Positions 16,724 through 25,734 are shown, counted from the first letter of the stretch. The stretch: 56,046 nucleotides of DNA from Candidatus Enterococcus stercoripullorum (GCA_019120335.1 DWVH01000068.1:1-56046), one strand, 5' to 3'. Notes: generated by a model not told the origin, from the sequence alone. Numbers and translations are program-made.

Positions 16724-17098
16724 ATGATTATTCATACAGATGATGCACCTAAAGCCATTGGACCATATGTTCAGGCGAGAATTGCAAACGGATTTTTATT
16801 TGCATCAGGACAAGTACCGCTTGATCCAAAAACAGGTGAAATTGTTGGTCAAAATATTCAGGAGCAAACTACACAAGTCTTAAAGAATATTCAAGCAATA
16901 TTGAAGGCTGCTAATCTTACTCCAGAAAATATAGTAAAAACAACATGTTTCTTGAAAAATATGGATGATTTTATCGCATTTAATGAAGTATATGCAACAA
17001 TGTTCAATGATAAGTTGCCTGCACGTTCAGCAGTTGAAGTAGCTAGACTTCCTAAAGATTTGCTAGTAGAAATTGAAATTATTGCGGCGATTGATTAA
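16724..17098 (+). CDS. ridA: RidA family reactive imine/enamine deaminase
   Basis: Small trimeric YjgF/YER057c/UK114 family protein, 124 residues, hydrolysing reactive 2-aminoacrylate and related enamines made by PLP enzymes such as serine dehydratase. Contains the substrate arginine segment ARSAVEVARLPK and the end EIEIIAAI. The start at 16724 follows GGGAGA; a longer frame from 16682 runs inside perR. Co-transcribed with perR (one base apart), which links it to oxidative stress; this agrees with reports that RidA-like proteins respond to oxidants, though that is inference here. Confidence 0.92.
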   Translation: MIIHTDDAPKAIGPYVQARIANGFLFASGQVPLDPKTGEIVGQNIQEQTTQVLKNIQAILKAANLTPENIVKTTCFLKNMDDFIAFNEVYATMFNDKLPARSAVEVARLPKDLLVEIEIIAAID

Positions 17099-17108
17099 TT
17101 TTTTTACT

Positions 17109-17140
17109 AACTGGTTCAAACTACATTGAGCCAGTTTTTT
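17109..17140 (+). terminator. intrinsic terminator after ridA
   Basis: AACTGGTTCAA with TTGAGCCAGTT and a T run. Confidence 0.85.
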
Positions 17141-17168
17141 CACTTTTAATAAAAAGGGAGGTATCTAC

Positions 17169-17864
17169 TTGCTTAGAGAGTTCCAAGGAGCAGGACAAAC
17201 AGTCGTAAGTAATTTGATATTAGATTATTACCAACAAATCGGCATGAATAATGAAGAATTCATCATCTGGTTACAACTGTATCGTTATGTACAAGAAGGG
17301 AATCGATTTCCGGATGCCAGTGTCATTGCTGAAAAATTAAATTTATCATTAAACACCGTATTTTCTGCCATTAACAGTTTGATACAAAAAGAATTAATCC
17401 TCATTACGCAAAAGGAAGATTCAACTGGAAAAAAAACTGATTGTTATGACTTTTCGCCAATTTATGATCGTATTGAGCAGTTAATTACGCAATCTTCAAA
17501 ACAAAATGAAAAAAATTCCACACAGATGAAAGTGAAAGAATTATTTCAACATTTTGAGGAAGAATTCGGTCGTACATTATCTTCTATTGAGTATCAACGC
17601 ATCAATCAGTGGCTTCAGGAAGATCATTATTCAGTTGACCTGATTTATTTAGCCTTGAAAGAAGCAGTTATTAATCAAGCGTATAGTTTAAACTATATTG
17701 ACCGCATTTTGTTAAGTTGGGAAAGAAAAAATATTACCAGTCCGCAGCAAGTAAAAGAAGAGCAAAATAAACGCAAGCAAAAATTTACATCCAATGGGCA
17801 AACTACAAATCACAAATCACCTAAATCTAAAATCACCATGTATAATTGGTTGGAGGGAAAATGA
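17169..17864 (+). CDS. dnaD: DnaD-like replication initiation protein
   Basis: Primosomal protein of 231 residues, starting with TTG after GGGAGG. N-terminal winged helix (residues about 15-95, with SLNTVFSAINSLIQK) and C-terminal DnaB2/DnaD domain (about 125-195) ending in the family motif YIDRILLSWERKNI. Involved in loading the replicative helicase with DnaB and DnaI in Firmicutes. Its stop overlaps the start region of nth, the usual dnaD-nth order. Confidence 0.9.
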   Translation: MLREFQGAGQTVVSNLILDYYQQIGMNNEEFIIWLQLYRYVQEGNRFPDASVIAEKLNLSLNTVFSAINSLIQKELILITQKEDSTGKKTDCYDFSPIYDRIEQLITQSSKQNEKNSTQMKVKELFQHFEEEFGRTLSSIEYQRINQWLQEDHYSVDLIYLALKEAVINQAYSLNYIDRILLSWERKNITSPQQVKEEQNKRKQKFTSNGQTTNHKSPKSKITMYNWLEGK

Positions 17865-18511
17865 TGTTAGGCAAAGAAAGAACACAAAAAGTACTTGCAA
17901 TTATGTATGAAATGTTCCCTAATGCAAAGTGTGAATTAAACTATGAAACACCTTTTCAATTATTAATTGCTGTTATATTAAGCGCTCAAACTACCGATGT
18001 AAGTGTGAATAAAGCAACGCCACAATTATTTGCTCACTTTCCTGATGCTTATCATTTGGCCAATGCACCAATTGAAGAGGTGATAACATGTATTCGCTCC
18101 ATCGGCTTATATCGCAATAAAGCAAAAAATATTAAAGCATGCGCACAGCTATTATATGAAAAATATGATGGAGAGGTGCCACAAACAAGAGAAGAACTTA
18201 TTGCTTTACCGGGCGTGGGAAGAAAGACGGCAAATGTTGTTTTAGGAGAAGCTTTTCATGTACCGGCTATTGCTGTAGATACACATGTTGAAAGAGTAAG
18301 TAAACGATTGGCAATTGTGAAAAGCGAGGCCAGTGTATCAGAAGTAGAAGCAACACTAATGAAAAAAATTCCCAAAAATAAGTGGGTTCAAACACATCAT
18401 ACATTGATCTTCTTTGGTAGATATCATTGTACGGCAAAAAATCCAAAATGCGATCAATGTCCGGTGTTACAATATTGCAAAGAAGGTAAGAAAAGACTAG
18501 GTATAAAATAA
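17864..18511 (+). CDS. nth: endonuclease III
   Basis: Base-excision repair DNA glycosylase/AP lyase, about 215 residues. Helix-hairpin-helix LPGVGRKTANVV with the catalytic lysine, the catalytic aspartate in AVDTHVERVS, and the 4Fe-4S cluster cysteines C-X6-C-X2-C-X5-C near the end. ATG codons at 17861 and 17864 both overlap the dnaD stop; the second has the better distance to GGAGGG, and the choice changes one residue. Follows dnaD as in Bacillus. Confidence 0.95.
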   Translation: MLGKERTQKVLAIMYEMFPNAKCELNYETPFQLLIAVILSAQTTDVSVNKATPQLFAHFPDAYHLANAPIEEVITCIRSIGLYRNKAKNIKACAQLLYEKYDGEVPQTREELIALPGVGRKTANVVLGEAFHVPAIAVDTHVERVSKRLAIVKSEASVSEVEATLMKKIPKNKWVQTHHTLIFFGRYHCTAKNPKCDQCPVLQYCKEGKKRLGIK

Positions 18512-18558
18512 GACACAGGTTGTAGAGATAAATCTAAATCTACAACCTGTGTCTTTTT
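18511..18558. terminator. bidirectional terminator between nth and pbp1A
   Basis: A 16-base perfect stem (AGACACAGGTTGTAGA and complement) between two convergent genes, with T run after it on the plus strand and A/T-rich end on the other. It starts at the last base of the nth stop. Confidence 0.85.
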
Positions 18559-18560
18559 AA

Positions 18561-20891
18561 TTATTGGTTATTATTATTGGCAGCCCCATTATTGCTATTG
18601 CCGTTGTTATTATTATTTTCATTCGGCGAAGTGGCCTCATTATTATTCGTAGCATTGTTTGTATTGCCATTTCCATTATTATTTTGGTTGCCATTTGCCC
18701 CATTATTTTGTCCTGGATTATTTGGTTCTACTACAGCTGTTGTATCTTCAGAAGAGGTAGTAGTTGCTTGGTTATCTTCAGTTTTTGATTCTTCTGTTGT
18801 CGTTGAACTTTCAGCTTTTGTACTTGATGGCTGGGTTGGTGTATTCTCTTTTTTGGCTTGAGAATAGCTTTTTGAATTGGTAAAATACAATTCTCGTCCA
18901 TATCGTACAAGTCCTGATGGCATCTTCCAATCTTTGCTTTCATTGCCATCTGTTATATAGCTCATCAACTCACGATATACATCTGAGGCAACTTGTGAAG
19001 AATCATCAGTTACTGGTGTTTTACGATCATTATAACCAGTCCATACAGCTAATGAATAATTAGGTGTGTAGCCGACAAATGAAATATCAGGATAGGCACC
19101 TCTTGAAGTATCGATATTAGCTAATTCTTCAGTTGTATAGTTTGAAGTACCAGTTTTCCCTGCTTGAATTAGCCCACTAATTTGTGCGTTTGTCCCCGTA
19201 CCATATGTGATAACATCTTTTAGAATATCGGTAATCATATAAGCCGTGGTTGAGTCCATTGCTTTCGTACCATCTGCTTCAAAGTCTTCTTCTGTGCCAT
19301 CTTGATAGACAATTTTATTTACATATTGTGGCTCATAGTAAGTACCTCCATTCGCAAAAGCAGCATAAGCAGCGGCCATTTTCAGACTAGAAACACCATA
19401 CTTAGTACCATCTTGCTTGCTTGTATTACTAGAAATCGCATTAAATTGTTGTAAATCAGAATAGTCGATATTTAGTCCATTCAAGAATTTCTTCACATTT
19501 TTAACACCTACATCCATAAACAACTTAGCAGCAGGAACGTTTCTTGAAAGGTATAGTGCTTTACGTAAAGTCATTGTGCCATAATATTGATTATCCCAGT
19601 TTTTTAATTGAATATTTGTTCCGGCATAAGTGTAAGGTTCATCAACTATTGTTTTTCCTGTTGAGTATTTTAAATATTCAAAAGCAGGACCGTAATCAGT
19701 TATTGGTTTAACTGTTGAGCCAAAATCGCGCGAAGTACTTACTGCTAAGTTATAACCTAAAATTGTCCCAGCTGGAATATTACGTCCCCCAATCTGTGCA
19801 AGAACCTTACCAGTATGCACATCCATTAATGTCGCAGCGACCTGCATATTTTTATCAGGATAGTAGACATAGTTTTCAGAATTTACAATTTCATATAGTC
19901 GTTTTTGAGCATTTCTATTTAAATTAGTATAAACTTTTAGGCCATCTGTATAAATATTTTTTCCAGTTTTTGACTTCACTTCATTAATGACTTCTTTGAT
20001 GTAGTTATCATAATACTTCCAATCAGCATTTTGTGTCGCAGGGGTAGTAAGTAAACCATCATTGATTGGGGTAGCCACAGCTTGTTCATAGTCAGATTTA
20101 CTAATTTTTTTATTTTGATACATGGTCAGCAAAACAATGTCTCTACGTTTTTTTGCTGAATCTGGATTGGCATATGGATCAAACAAGGTAGGGGCGTTCG
20201 GTATGCCAGCTAATAACGCAGTTTGTGGTAAAGTTAATTGGTCTAATGACTTACCATAAAAAGCTTTCGAAGCAGTTTGCATACCATAAATACCGTTTGA
20301 CATATAGACTTTATTAATATAGTAAGTCAATATCTCTTGTTTAGATTTCATACGTTCTAATTTAATTGCTAATACAGCTTCTTGTGCTTTTCGCTTTAAA
20401 GTTTGGTCTGATGCTTTAGTAGAGAAGAAAGATAATTTAATCAATTGTTGCGTTAATGTACTTCCTCCTTGTAATCCACCGGAACGTACATTAGAAACAA
20501 GTGAACCAACGATACGGATTGGATCCACGCCGATATGTTTATAAAATCTTTTATCTTCCACTGACACAACCGCATCAGCAAGTTGTTGTGGAATCTCAGT
20601 TGCACTGATTTTTTCACGATTTTCAGCACCGATATCCGTAATTTTTTCACCGTTTGCATCATAAATGATTGATGAAACAGTTGTATCTAAGGATTGGTCT
20701 GTTAATTCTGGCGCATCTTTTGCATAGAAAAAGAATAGACCGACACCCGCTAAGAATAATACAAGACAAGCAGCAAACACAATACCGATTAGTTTCACAA
20801 ATAATGAGCCACTTGCTTTTTGCTTAGATTTCTTATTTATCGGCTTTCTTTGATGGTGCTTGGACTTTCTAGTCGAGGTTTGATTTGCCAT
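18561..20891 (-). CDS. pbp1A: class A penicillin-binding protein 1A
   Basis: Bifunctional cell-wall synthase, 776 residues. Basic cytoplasmic tail, one membrane anchor (residues about 31-54), glycosyltransferase family 51 domain with VEDKRFYKHIGVDP and GGSTLTQQL, then a transpeptidase domain with the active serine in GSTVKP, SRN and KTGT motifs. The last about 110 residues are a Ser/Thr then Asn-rich tail outside the membrane (blocks of NNN and GN). Start ATG 20891 has AAAGGAGAA and overlaps recU by 23 bases, the normal recU-pbp1A arrangement in Firmicutes. Confidence 0.95.
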   Translation of the reverse strand: MANQTSTRKSKHHQRKPINKKSKQKASGSLFVKLIGIVFAACLVLFLAGVGLFFFYAKDAPELTDQSLDTTVSSIIYDANGEKITDIGAENREKISATEIPQQLADAVVSVEDKRFYKHIGVDPIRIVGSLVSNVRSGGLQGGSTLTQQLIKLSFFSTKASDQTLKRKAQEAVLAIKLERMKSKQEILTYYINKVYMSNGIYGMQTASKAFYGKSLDQLTLPQTALLAGIPNAPTLFDPYANPDSAKKRRDIVLLTMYQNKKISKSDYEQAVATPINDGLLTTPATQNADWKYYDNYIKEVINEVKSKTGKNIYTDGLKVYTNLNRNAQKRLYEIVNSENYVYYPDKNMQVAATLMDVHTGKVLAQIGGRNIPAGTILGYNLAVSTSRDFGSTVKPITDYGPAFEYLKYSTGKTIVDEPYTYAGTNIQLKNWDNQYYGTMTLRKALYLSRNVPAAKLFMDVGVKNVKKFLNGLNIDYSDLQQFNAISSNTSKQDGTKYGVSSLKMAAAYAAFANGGTYYEPQYVNKIVYQDGTEEDFEADGTKAMDSTTAYMITDILKDVITYGTGTNAQISGLIQAGKTGTSNYTTEELANIDTSRGAYPDISFVGYTPNYSLAVWTGYNDRKTPVTDDSSQVASDVYRELMSYITDGNESKDWKMPSGLVRYGRELYFTNSKSYSQAKKENTPTQPSSTKAESSTTTEESKTEDNQATTTSSEDTTAVVEPNNPGQNNGANGNQNNNGNGNTNNATNNNEATSPNENNNNNGNSNNGAANNNNQ

Positions 20892-21498
20892 TTCTGTGTT
20901 CTCCTTTATTTTCTAAAAATTGTTTAACCGCTGCTAAATAATCAATTCGAGGAGCGATTTTCATGGTAATTTCAATTCCTTTTGCTTCTATTTCATTTAG
21001 CGTAATCGATTTTCTTTGTTGCTCTTGACTGTCCCATTTTTCGATTAATGTCTTAGCATCTAGAAAAAAACAACGCTTCAAAGTACTAAAATAAAGCAAT
21101 GCAAAACAAATTCCGCCTTGAAGTAAACAATTTCTCATATGCTCAATCTGATGAGAATGGAAATTTTTTAAAGGAAATGAAGTTTTATTTTGAGTAGCTT
21201 TTGCCTCAAAATCAAGATAATATCCTTGATAAACCCCATTATAATCAGTAGTTGAAGCTTCTTTAAAATATGCTTCTTTGATTGTTGCTGCACTACGTTT
21301 GGGGTAGTCGACTTTCACAATTTGAATGGGGATGGGCTTTTTATGTATGACAGCAATTTGCTTATTTAAGTAATATTCATTGCTTTCATTAATAGCCTCT
21401 TCAAAACGCATCCCACGATTAGCAAAAGTTAGTGGCGATTTTTTTGCTGACTTCCATTCTGTCTTGTGATAAACTTTTCCATTGGGATAATGGTTCAT
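20869..21498 (-). CDS. recU: Holliday junction resolvase RecU
   Basis: Holliday junction endonuclease, 209 residues from the ATG at 21498 (AGGAG about ten bases before; an in-frame GTG at 21507 is too near). Conserved segments: NRGMRFEEAINESN, QIAVIHKKPIPIQIV, YPKRSAATIKEAYFK, STTDYNGVYQG with DFEAKAT (metal-binding D, E, K), HSHQIEHM and PRIDYL. Works in homologous recombination and chromosome segregation; co-transcribed with pbp1A. Confidence 0.96.
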   Translation of the reverse strand: MNHYPNGKVYHKTEWKSAKKSPLTFANRGMRFEEAINESNEYYLNKQIAVIHKKPIPIQIVKVDYPKRSAATIKEAYFKEASTTDYNGVYQGYYLDFEAKATQNKTSFPLKNFHSHQIEHMRNCLLQGGICFALLYFSTLKRCFFLDAKTLIEKWDSQEQQRKSITLNEIEAKGIEITMKIAPRIDYLAAVKQFLENKGEHRNGKSNLD

Positions 21499-21519
21499 AA
21501 ATTTCACACTCCTGAAACT

Positions 21520-21528
21520 ATTATACCA
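21520..21528 (-). promoter_or_regulatory. promoter of recU-pbp1A
   Basis: Extended -10 TGGTATAAT on the reverse strand, with TTTCTT 17 bases further as a weak -35. Confidence 0.6.
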
Positions 21529-21555
21529 AAAAATAAAATAGAAAGAAAAGTGTAG

Positions 21556-22101
21556 ATGAAAAAACGGAAAATTATTGCCATCACTGGATATCGTAATTAT
21601 GAATTAGGGATTTTTCAAGCAAAAGACCCGAAATTAGCAATACTTTATAAATTTATTAAACATTCTTTACGACAATTAATAGATAATGGAGCACAATGGT
21701 TTATCATAGGCGGAAATTTAGGGGTTGAATTGTGGAGTGCACAGATGGCTTTTGAATTAAAAAGTGAGGGATATGATATTCAGATAGGTGTTTTGCTGCC
21801 TTTTCAAAATTTTGGTGAAAATTGGCAAGGTTATAATCAGCGAACATTTGAAGAGGTTATACAACAGGCAGACTATCTCAATTTTGTTAGTCAAAAACCT
21901 TATTCTGAGCCTTCACAATTAAGAAATCATTCCCAATTTATTGTGTCACATGCAGATGTAATGTGGGCAATTTATGATAAAGAATTCCCTGGCAAATCCC
22001 AATATTTACTAAAAGAATGGGATAAAACAGAAAAAGAAATACTATTAAATTCAATGGATGACCTGCAAAGTTTTGCAAACGACCTCTATGAACGAGATTA
22101 A
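21556..22101 (+). CDS. ypsA: YpsA-like SLOG-fold protein (DUF1273)
   Basis: A 181-residue protein of the DUF1273/YpsA family: ITGYRNYELGIF at the N-terminus, a glycine-rich nucleotide-site-like segment FIIGGNLGVELWSAQMA, and LLPFQNFGENWQ. In Bacillus and Staphylococcus YpsA affects cell division and is linked with GpsB, whose gene follows here. It is divergent from recU-pbp1A. Enzyme activity, if any, is unknown. Confidence 0.9.
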   Translation: MKKRKIIAITGYRNYELGIFQAKDPKLAILYKFIKHSLRQLIDNGAQWFIIGGNLGVELWSAQMAFELKSEGYDIQIGVLLPFQNFGENWQGYNQRTFEEVIQQADYLNFVSQKPYSEPSQLRNHSQFIVSHADVMWAIYDKEFPGKSQYLLKEWDKTEKEILLNSMDDLQSFANDLYERD

Positions 22102-22165
22102 ATGATACGAAACAGCTTTTTGGTTAAATTTTTATGAAAAACAATAGAAAATTTCTAGAAATTGT

Positions 22166-22194
22166 TTGCTTTTATTTATGGTTTTATATAGAAT
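22166..22194 (+). promoter_or_regulatory. promoter of gpsB (and rnpB)
   Basis: TTGCTT, 17-base spacer, TAGAAT, 43 bases before the gpsB start. No separate promoter is evident for rnpB. Confidence 0.5.
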
Positions 22195-22236
22195 AGAAAA
22201 AGAAGTGTGGACAAAAGAGACTATGAGGTGAAAATA

Positions 22237-22653
22237 ATGGCAAAGTATAACTACAAAGCAATTGATATTTTTAATAAAGAATTCAAAGTAAAAATGAGAG
22301 GATTCGATCCAGATGAAGTGGATGAATTCCTAGATAATATTATGAAAGACTATGAAACTTTCAATAAAGAAATCCTTGCATTACAAGAAGAAAATGACCG
22401 TTTAAATGCTAAAATTAACCAATTAAATAAGAGTCAAGCTGTAATATCAAAAATCCAACCTGAAAGCCAAAAGAGTCAAACAGTAACAAATTTTGATATT
22501 CTTAAACGCTTATCAAATCTTGAAAAAGAAGTCTTTGGTAAAAAATTAGATCAAGAAGTGACTATTGAACCTTCCTCTTCTTTAAGTAGTTTAAGTTCTA
22601 ATTATACCAATAATGATGATGAAGATGATTTAGACAAAACACGTCTATTTTAA
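22237..22653 (+). CDS. gpsB: cell cycle protein GpsB
   Basis: DivIVA-like division and wall-synthesis coordinator, 138 residues. N-terminal membrane/PBP-binding domain (residues about 1-65: DIFNKEFKVKMRGFDPDEVDEFLDN split over a short loop, then a coiled coil EENDRLNAKINQLN), a flexible linker, and a C-terminal helix (ILKRLSNLEKEVFG) for trimerisation; acidic end. Start ATG at 22237 follows GAGGTGA; an earlier frame from 22207 is not preceded by a binding site. It lies between ypsA and rnpB, with pbp1A close by; GpsB binds PBP1A-type enzymes in related species. Confidence 0.93.
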   Translation: MAKYNYKAIDIFNKEFKVKMRGFDPDEVDEFLDNIMKDYETFNKEILALQEENDRLNAKINQLNKSQAVISKIQPESQKSQTVTNFDILKRLSNLEKEVFGKKLDQEVTIEPSSSLSSLSSNYTNNDDEDDLDKTRLF

Positions 22654-22661
22654 TGTCATTA

Positions 22662-23034
22662 ATTGTGGTTTTCGGATAATCGCGGGGTATTCTTTACCCT
22701 GAGGAAAGTCCATGCTCACACAAGCTGCGATGCTTGTAGTGTTCGTGCTTAGCGAAACAATAAGCTAAGGTATAGTTTTACTATAACGGCGGAAGTAATG
22801 GCTAAGGAAAGTTCTATGCCAGAGAATTCCTTAACGTGCAACAGTGACGATAAATAAGAGAAATCTTATTGTGAAACGGGTAAACCCCTCGAGTGAGCAA
22901 CCCAAATTATGGTAGGGGCACCTTTTGGACGGAAATGAACGGATCAAAGGGGCATTGAATGCAGATAGATGATTATCCATATCTTTTTTCCCTGGATAAG
23001 ATAGGACAAAACATGGCTTATAGAAAATCACAAT
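22662..23034 (+). ncRNA. rnpB: RNase P RNA, type B
   Basis: Catalytic RNA of ribonuclease P, about 373 bases. Conserved parts seen: GAGGAAAGTCCATGCTC (22700s), GTAGTGTTCGTGC, AAACGGGTAAACCCCTCGAG, GGTAGGGGCACCTT and the 3' AAAACATGGCTTATAGA. The ends form helix P1 (ATTGTGGTTTT at 22662 with AAAATCACAAT at 23024). The order gpsB-rnpB-rlmL is conserved in Firmicutes. Ends were set from P1 and may be off by a few bases. The 5' end is only nine bases after the gpsB stop. Confidence 0.95.
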
Positions 23035-23045
23035 AAACAGGGTTT

Positions 23046-23073
23046 GGCTGACAGTGGTTCAGCCGTTTTTTTT
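23046..23073 (+). terminator. intrinsic terminator after rnpB
   Basis: GGCTGA-CAGTGGT-TCAGCC followed by G and eight T. Confidence 0.88.
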
Positions 23074-23094
23074 AGTAAAATTTAGGAGGAAATT

Positions 23095-24264
23095 ATGCAA
23101 AAAGAGCAGACTTTTCAATTAATTGCAACTGCAGCAAGTGGGTTAGAAGCATTAGTCGGAAAAGAATTACGAGAAATGGGCATTGTATGCCAAGTAGAAA
23201 ATGGCCGTGCAAGATTTCGTGGAAATATGGAGACAATTGCTAAAACAAATCTATGGTTGAGATGTGCAGATCGTGTCAAAATTGTAGTTGGCGAGTTTGA
23301 AGCAACCAGTTTTGACGAATTGTTCAACAAAGTAAAAAGTTTACCTTGGGAAGATTATCTACCTTTAGATGCAAATTTTCCTGTAGAAGGTAAATCAATT
23401 AAATCAAAATTGTTTAGTATTTCTGACTGCCAAGCGATTACAAAAAAAGCTATTGTCAATCGTTTACGTGAATATTATCATCGACCAAGTCATATGCCGC
23501 TTCCTGAAACAGGGGCATTATATAAATTAGAAGTCGCTCTGTTGAAAAATAAAGTGACCCTCACACTTGACACCACCGGACCAAGTTTATTTAAACGAGG
23601 ATATCGTCTGGATAAAGGGGGCGCGCCGTTAAAAGAAAATATGGCTGCTGCAATGGTCATGTTAACGAATTGGCGAAAAGATCGTCCTTTTATCGATCCA
23701 GTTTGTGGTTCTGGAACTTTATGTATCGAAGCTGCGTTAATCGGTCACAATATTGCACCTGGCTTTAATCGTGAATTTGTCTGCGAAACGTGGAGTTGGT
23801 TTGATCAGGATATTTTCGAAAAGGTCCGTACTGAAGCGGATGAACAAGCGGACTATGACGTTGAACTAGATATTTTGGGAATGGATATTAATGAAAACAT
23901 GATTGAAATTGCCAAACAAAATGCACTCGAGGCTGGACTTAGCGATTCAATTACCTTCAAACAACAAGCTGTTAAAGACTTTAAAACAGATAAAGAATAT
24001 GGTGTAATCGTTGCGAATCCGCCTTATGGAGAGCGCTTAGGTGAACGCGATACTGTTAGAAAACTCTATCGCGAAATGGGGCAAGTCATGAAACCACTAA
24101 CGACTTGGAGCAAATATATATTAACAAGTGATTTAGCTTTTGAAGAATTTTATGGACAAAAAGCAACTAAAAAACGAAAACTATATAATGGGGCGTTAAG
24201 ATGTGATTATTTCCAATATTGGGGAACACGGCCACCTAGAAAAGAGAAGGAGGAGATAAAATGA
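23095..24264 (+). CDS. THUMP-domain rRNA N2-guanine methyltransferase (YpsC/RlmL type)
   Basis: A 389-residue protein: THUMP RNA-binding domain in the first about 160 residues and a Rossmann methyltransferase in the rest, with the SAM motif DPVCGSGTLCIEAA and the N2-guanine catalytic motif ANPPYGERLG (around residue 307). Corresponds to YpsC, the RlmL N-terminal-type 23S rRNA methyltransferase. RBS TTAGGAGGAA. Its stop overlaps the next start by four bases (ATGA), so it is coupled to the helicase gene. In pneumococcus the equivalent gene lies before mapZ. Confidence 0.92.
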   Translation: MQKEQTFQLIATAASGLEALVGKELREMGIVCQVENGRARFRGNMETIAKTNLWLRCADRVKIVVGEFEATSFDELFNKVKSLPWEDYLPLDANFPVEGKSIKSKLFSISDCQAITKKAIVNRLREYYHRPSHMPLPETGALYKLEVALLKNKVTLTLDTTGPSLFKRGYRLDKGGAPLKENMAAAMVMLTNWRKDRPFIDPVCGSGTLCIEAALIGHNIAPGFNREFVCETWSWFDQDIFEKVRTEADEQADYDVELDILGMDINENMIEIAKQNALEAGLSDSITFKQQAVKDFKTDKEYGVIVANPPYGERLGERDTVRKLYREMGQVMKPLTTWSKYILTSDLAFEEFYGQKATKKRKLYNGALRCDYFQYWGTRPPRKEKEEIK

Positions 24265-25607
24265 GTTTTGCAGCCTTTCAATTACAAGATTATTTATTGA
24301 CTGCGATTGCGGATAAGGGATTTAAACAACCTACAGAAGTGCAAGAACGATTAATACCTGTCATTCAAGCTGGTCGCAGTGTTGTGGGACAATCTCAAAC
24401 AGGAACAGGGAAGACCCATACCTTTTTACTACCGATTTTTAATCAATTAGACTTGAAACAACAAAATGTGCAAGCCGTTATTACAGCGCCTAGTCGAGAA
24501 TTAGCTACTCAAATTTATCGAGCGGCCAAACAATTAGCTAATTTTTCTGATGAAGAAATTTCAATTATGAATTTTGTCGGTGGGACGGATAAATTACGTC
24601 AAGTAGAACGATTAGCCACAAAACAACCGCATATCGTTATTGGTACACCAGGCAGAATTTTGGATTTAGTCACTTCAGGGGATTTATTGATTCATACCAC
24701 ACAAGTTATGGTTGTCGACGAAGCTGATATGACTCTAGATTTAGGATTCCTAGCTGATGTTGATCAAATTGCCGGTAGAATGCCAGATAATTTACAAATG
24801 CTTGTATTTTCAGCTACAATTCCTGAAAAATTACGTCCATTTTTGAGAAAATATATGAACAATCCTTTAATTGAAGAAATTAAACCCAAGACGGTCATTT
24901 CAGAAACAATTGATAATTGGTTAATTTCAACTAAAGGAAAAGATGTGAACCAAATTATTTATCAATTATTAACATTTGGACATCCTTATTTAGCAATTGT
25001 ATTTGCGAACACGAAACAAAGAGTAGATGAAATCAGCCATTATTTGAAAAAACAAGGATTAAGTGTCGCAACGATTCATGGCGATATCCTACCTCGTGAA
25101 CGTAAACGCGTCATGAAGCAAATTCAAAATTTAGACTTTCAATATGTTGTCGCAACTGATTTAGCTGCACGCGGTATTGATATCGAAGGTGTATCTCATG
25201 TTATCAATGCCGAGATACCGGATGATTTAGAGTTCTTTATTCATCGTGTAGGAAGAACTGGACGGAATCAATTACCAGGCACAGCTATCACTCTTTACGA
25301 ACCAAGTGATGAAAGAAAAATTAATGAAATTGAAGCGCTAGGTATTACTTTCAAACCAAAAGAAATCAAGAATGATGAGGTCGTTGATTCCTATGATCGC
25401 AATCGTCGTCAAAAACGTGAAAAGAAACGCGATGAGTTAGATACTACATTGATTGGTTTAGTGAAAAAGAAAAAGAAAAAAATTAAACCTGGTTATAAAA
25501 AGCAAATTCAACGAGAAATTGAGAAATCAAATAAACAAAAACGTAAAATGGAACGTCGACAAAAAGGACGTAATGCACGAAAACATAAGAAAAACTCAAG
25601 TATATAA
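24261..25607 (+). CDS. cshB: DEAD-box RNA helicase (CshB-like)
   Basis: ATP-dependent RNA helicase of 448 residues with all core motifs: Q motif (FKQPTEVQ), QTGTGKT, PSRELA, GTPGR, DEAD, SAT, then the second RecA lobe with DLAARGIDIEG and HRVGRTGR. C-terminal about 70 residues are lysine/arginine rich (KKKKKKIKPGYKK), suited to RNA binding. The CshB (YqfR) assignment rests on size and basic tail and is less sure than the general family. Overlaps the methyltransferase gene by four bases, suggesting both act in ribosome assembly. Confidence 0.9.
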   Translation: MSFAAFQLQDYLLTAIADKGFKQPTEVQERLIPVIQAGRSVVGQSQTGTGKTHTFLLPIFNQLDLKQQNVQAVITAPSRELATQIYRAAKQLANFSDEEISIMNFVGGTDKLRQVERLATKQPHIVIGTPGRILDLVTSGDLLIHTTQVMVVDEADMTLDLGFLADVDQIAGRMPDNLQMLVFSATIPEKLRPFLRKYMNNPLIEEIKPKTVISETIDNWLISTKGKDVNQIIYQLLTFGHPYLAIVFANTKQRVDEISHYLKKQGLSVATIHGDILPRERKRVMKQIQNLDFQYVVATDLAARGIDIEGVSHVINAEIPDDLEFFIHRVGRTGRNQLPGTAITLYEPSDERKINEIEALGITFKPKEIKNDEVVDSYDRNRRQKREKKRDELDTTLIGLVKKKKKKIKPGYKKQIQREIEKSNKQKRKMERRQKGRNARKHKKNSSI

Positions 25608-25610
25608 TCT

Positions 25611-25645
25611 AAACAGTCTCCCATTTGTATGCGGAGGCTGTTTTC
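25611..25645 (+). terminator. intrinsic terminator after the helicase gene
   Basis: AAACAGTCTCC with GGAGGCTGTTT around an 11-base loop (one G-U pair), then T-rich. Confidence 0.75.
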
Positions 25646-25692
25646 AATTTATGAAATTTTTTTAAAATCATTCATACGATTAATGTTAAGTA

Positions 25693-25701
25693 TGTTATAA
25701 T
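25693..25701 (+). promoter_or_regulatory. extended -10 promoter of the SUMF-like gene
   Basis: TGTTATAAT, 33 bases before the start codon at 25735, with only a weak -35. Confidence 0.5.
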
Positions 25702-25734
25702 GTGAGCATGTATAAAGGTTTTGGGAGTGATTAC

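Noticed and set aside
18564-18861. Hydrophobic frames opposite the PBP1A tail
   Set aside because: They are complements of Asn/Thr-rich codons, which read as Ile/Val/Leu-rich on the other strand; no start signals.
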